Both the position numbers and the translations under genes were made by a program. Below the pieces are notes generated by a model. The model did not search any database and was not told the DNA's origin. It saw only the letters and a list, made by a program, of their open reading frames with translations. Positions 61,676-64,000 of a stretch of 64,000 bases of DNA are shown here, in pieces; position 1 is the first letter of the stretch, and each line of letters opens with the position of its first letter. This stretch comes from Straminergon stramineum (Eukaryota > Streptophyta > Bryopsida > Hypnales > Calliergonaceae): the NCBI GenBank assembly GCA_963920665.1, contig OY987267.1, positions 8,618,001 to 8,682,000 on the forward strand. The letters run 5' to 3'.

Positions 61676-63761
61676 TCAGTTATCAATCCATCCTCCATTA
61701 TAGCCGTTATCGTCTTCAGGTCGAAATTCAGGATGCCTGGAAGGTGATGGGCCTGGAAGAAACTCCTCCTGCCGAGGACCTCGCAGGAACCCATTTTCCA
61801 AAGGGCGAACAGGAGGTGGCAACCCCACGTAAGGACCACCGCGAGGAAACAGTGCAGGGTCAAAGGGAGAGTACTCCCCCGGATGATGGTGATGAGGGAT
61901 GAATGGGGGTGGTGGAGGAGGGAGGTACGGACCAGGCTGGTGTCGAGGATGCACTGCACGCAAGTGTAAATGAGGAGGATATGGAGGAGGCGGAAGGTTG
62001 TTTAGCCATGCAGACCTCGGGTTGTTGTTTCTGAACGGCACGTGACCTTGTGGGCTTGGCAATTCACCTTCCTCCAGTGAATCAGCACCCACCGGTCTGG
62101 ACACCCCAAGATACTGTCGGGGGTCACGATTGCGTGGCGCAGCAAGTTTCCCTGAGACTTGACTAGGCAGAGGTCGCGGCGGGACTGATGGAATGAAAAG
62201 ACTGGCCGTCGGTTCTGATGGAGATGGAAGCTTCTCAATCTTCCGAATCATTGAGCTTCGATTTGCTGTCGATGGCCCCTCAGGGGGCACCAGAACCACA
62301 CCCTTGTAGCGACCAACAAATTTCTTGTGGCAGTAGATGAAGAAGTGCGGGGGCACATTGTTGCCCTGCTCCAAGCTCTCCATGCTTTTTTCATTCACGC
62401 TTCCGGGTAGATAGAAAGACTGCGCATCATTGCAGGACATTAATGTCAGCAAAACAGGCATTGATCTAATTATTACGGAACACTCTCAAACCACTCTAAT
62501 AATACGGCCTCGAGGGGACACAAAAGCTTCTAAATGCACTCACATCTGTTCACAACTTGATGAGTGGAGGATGTCCAATCTGATGAGAACAGATACATAA
62601 CAGATTCTCAGGAAAAATATGGAGAGAACGGGCAATTACAGATGTGCCATTAGAGAGGGTTGAATGTACTTGAGAAATAAACTACTCGAAGAAATGACTA
62701 CAGTTAAATGAAGAAATGTGATAACCTTTTCCGCCATAAGTGAATCATCGTCCACCAGACATTCGTAACCTAGATGCTCTAGGCTGCACAATAGACAGAA
62801 ATCGTATTAACATACAAGCTATGGAGAGTATCCAAAATTCGAGGAAAGAAAATCACCAGATATATTCCTAAATAGTTGAATGAAAACTTACTTTTTCTTC
62901 ATTGGAGGAACAATAAGGACAAGTAGTCTCGGATTCATTCCCAAAGCGTGGGAAACAAACTTTTCCACGAATGCAAATGGAGGGTTCAACCCGATGACCT
63001 GTTAGACAGCCCCGGTTAAATATGCAAACCATGAAACGACACGAACGACACGATTACTTATTTCTAAGCTAAGAATTTAGCAACAGGAACCATTTCATTC
63101 GAACGAAAAGTGGTGTGAGAAGCATTTAGTGATAGACACCGGATTTAAATCAAACTGATACTGTGGCACGAAATACAAGGAAACAGAAACCACGTCATCA
63201 GCAACTCGTGCCTAGAACGAATGCCCAAAGGCCAAGACCTAAAAGAGTTGCCAAATTGGCTTCCATACCAAGTTTTCACCAGGCCCAAAATCTTTCAAGC
63301 CGACTTGCAACCAGTCCTTTTGCTCAAATCCAAAGGCATCCTATCCATGTGCAAACACTTAATCAGTAAGACTGTAGAACGCCAACAATAGATTGGGACC
63401 AAATCACCACGGAGATTACGTCAGCCAATTATGTCATCCATGTCAATAACTTGTCTTCGATAATTCTTTCCACTAGCCACACAAACATACCAACACTTTT
63501 CATAATGATATTCGCATGTAGGAGTGAGGGCTATGTCTATTCCTCACCAATTTCACTGAAACTTTTCAGAGAAATTTCTGTGAAGATCCAAGCCTACGAG
63601 GGACCTACGTGGAATGTTGCGAGTAACACTGAAACAAACGCACTTACTTTCGAAGGGAAGATATCGAAGTTCTTGAACTGGCAGTTGGTCTTTCTAGCCT
63701 CTGACAGAGCTTCGCGGATCAACCGGCAAAAGGAATTATCTCCACAGCTAAAATCCACAAT
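61676..63761 (-). CDS. EDM2-like chromatin protein, C-terminal part (gene continues beyond the window)
   Basis: Five minus-strand exons joined in phase: 63761-63648, 63340-63269, 62998-62892, 62783-62726, 62419-61676 (stop at 61676). They encode the methyltransferase-like domain of ENHANCED DOWNY MILDEW 2 proteins: IVDFSCGDNSFCRLI (cofactor-site-like block), NFDIFPSK, FEQKDWLQV, GLNPPFAFVEKFV with the NPPF motif, PRLLVLIVPP, and SFYLPGSVNEKSMESLEQ. A Pro/His-rich tail follows (PPPPP and HHHH runs) to the stop. In Arabidopsis EDM2 supports heterochromatin marks and proper transcript processing through genes holding intronic transposons. The PHD region would lie upstream, outside the window. 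Splice borders are GT..AG and the frame is intact. Confidence 0.82.
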
Positions 63762-64000
63762 CTAAGGCATCAACAAACAAGGCAATAGTGAGTCCATGAG
63801 GACAAAATCAGAAACACAATTTATTCTGCTTAAAAAAAATACGCAGCTACCGTTTGTGAAGATATCATGAATGGAAAAACTAAACACATGTCGGTAACCA
63901 GAAGTGGCCTCTTTCCTATTGGTTGTCTCTATACGATAACTGAAAAGCCTCGGTCAATATCGGCATGAATAAGTGGCCAATCGATACCTAAAAAATGAGA
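63762..64000 (-). other. Intron or unresolved exon region of the EDM2-like gene
   Basis: No exon matching the next EDM2 block was found here. It is probably intronic. Confidence 0.4.

Overview
This is nuclear DNA of a land plant. The genes have many short introns with GT..AG borders, and they include a chloroplast-type phosphoglycolate phosphatase, a two-domain plant B3 protein and an EDM2-like protein. A chromodomain Ty3 retrotransposon primed by initiator Met tRNA is also present. The AT-rich, repeat-filled spacers and the DUF7869-type transposon protein would suit a seedless plant (bryophyte, lycophyte or fern), but I cannot name the species from sequence alone.

Layout. Positions 1-1150 form one large decayed foldback, followed by a ~140-bp tandem repeat. 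A complete 12-exon PGLP1 gene (photorespiration) lies at 3271-6531 (+). From 6.5 to 19.6 kb there are no genes, but there is a readable repeat landscape: two old copies of one repeat segment (9.5-12.1 and 16.7-18.3 kb), a hAT-type MITE with a perfect 8-bp target duplication, a second G-run MITE, and a ~519-bp tandem duplication carrying CACTA-like MITEs. A 4-exon B3-domain gene spans 20154-25275 (+), with a minisatellite and a MITE inside its 2-kb last intron and a degenerate tandem array downstream.

The most striking object is a candidate giant DNA transposon, about 28648-60406 (31.8 kb, about 24 kb without a nested retrotransposon). It has matching inverted ends, a likely 11-bp target duplication, and more than 25 copies of a 20-bp perfect or near-perfect palindrome (consensus CATCTGGAGATCTCCAGATG) that I found nowhere else in the window. 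It carries two decayed genes reading outward. On the left (-) is a multi-exon gene combining a ParB-like GGQH motif module, an uncharacterised middle part and a C-terminal FCP1/NIF-type phosphatase domain. On the right (+) is a DUF7869-type gene, the likely transposase. Palindromes sit in introns and flanks but not in the recognisable conserved coding blocks. A 7.8-kb chromovirus with 1122-bp LTRs and an ATTTT target duplication is inserted inside the element (46199-53975).

Beyond the right end lie a small tRNA-related SINE with a 16-bp target duplication and the last five recognisable exons of an EDM2-like gene on the minus strand, which continues past the window. The single-copy host genes (PGLP1, B3, EDM2-like) look intact. 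The transposon genes are broken mainly by stop codons explainable as C-to-T changes, with few frameshifts, as expected for DNA that was long silenced and methylated.
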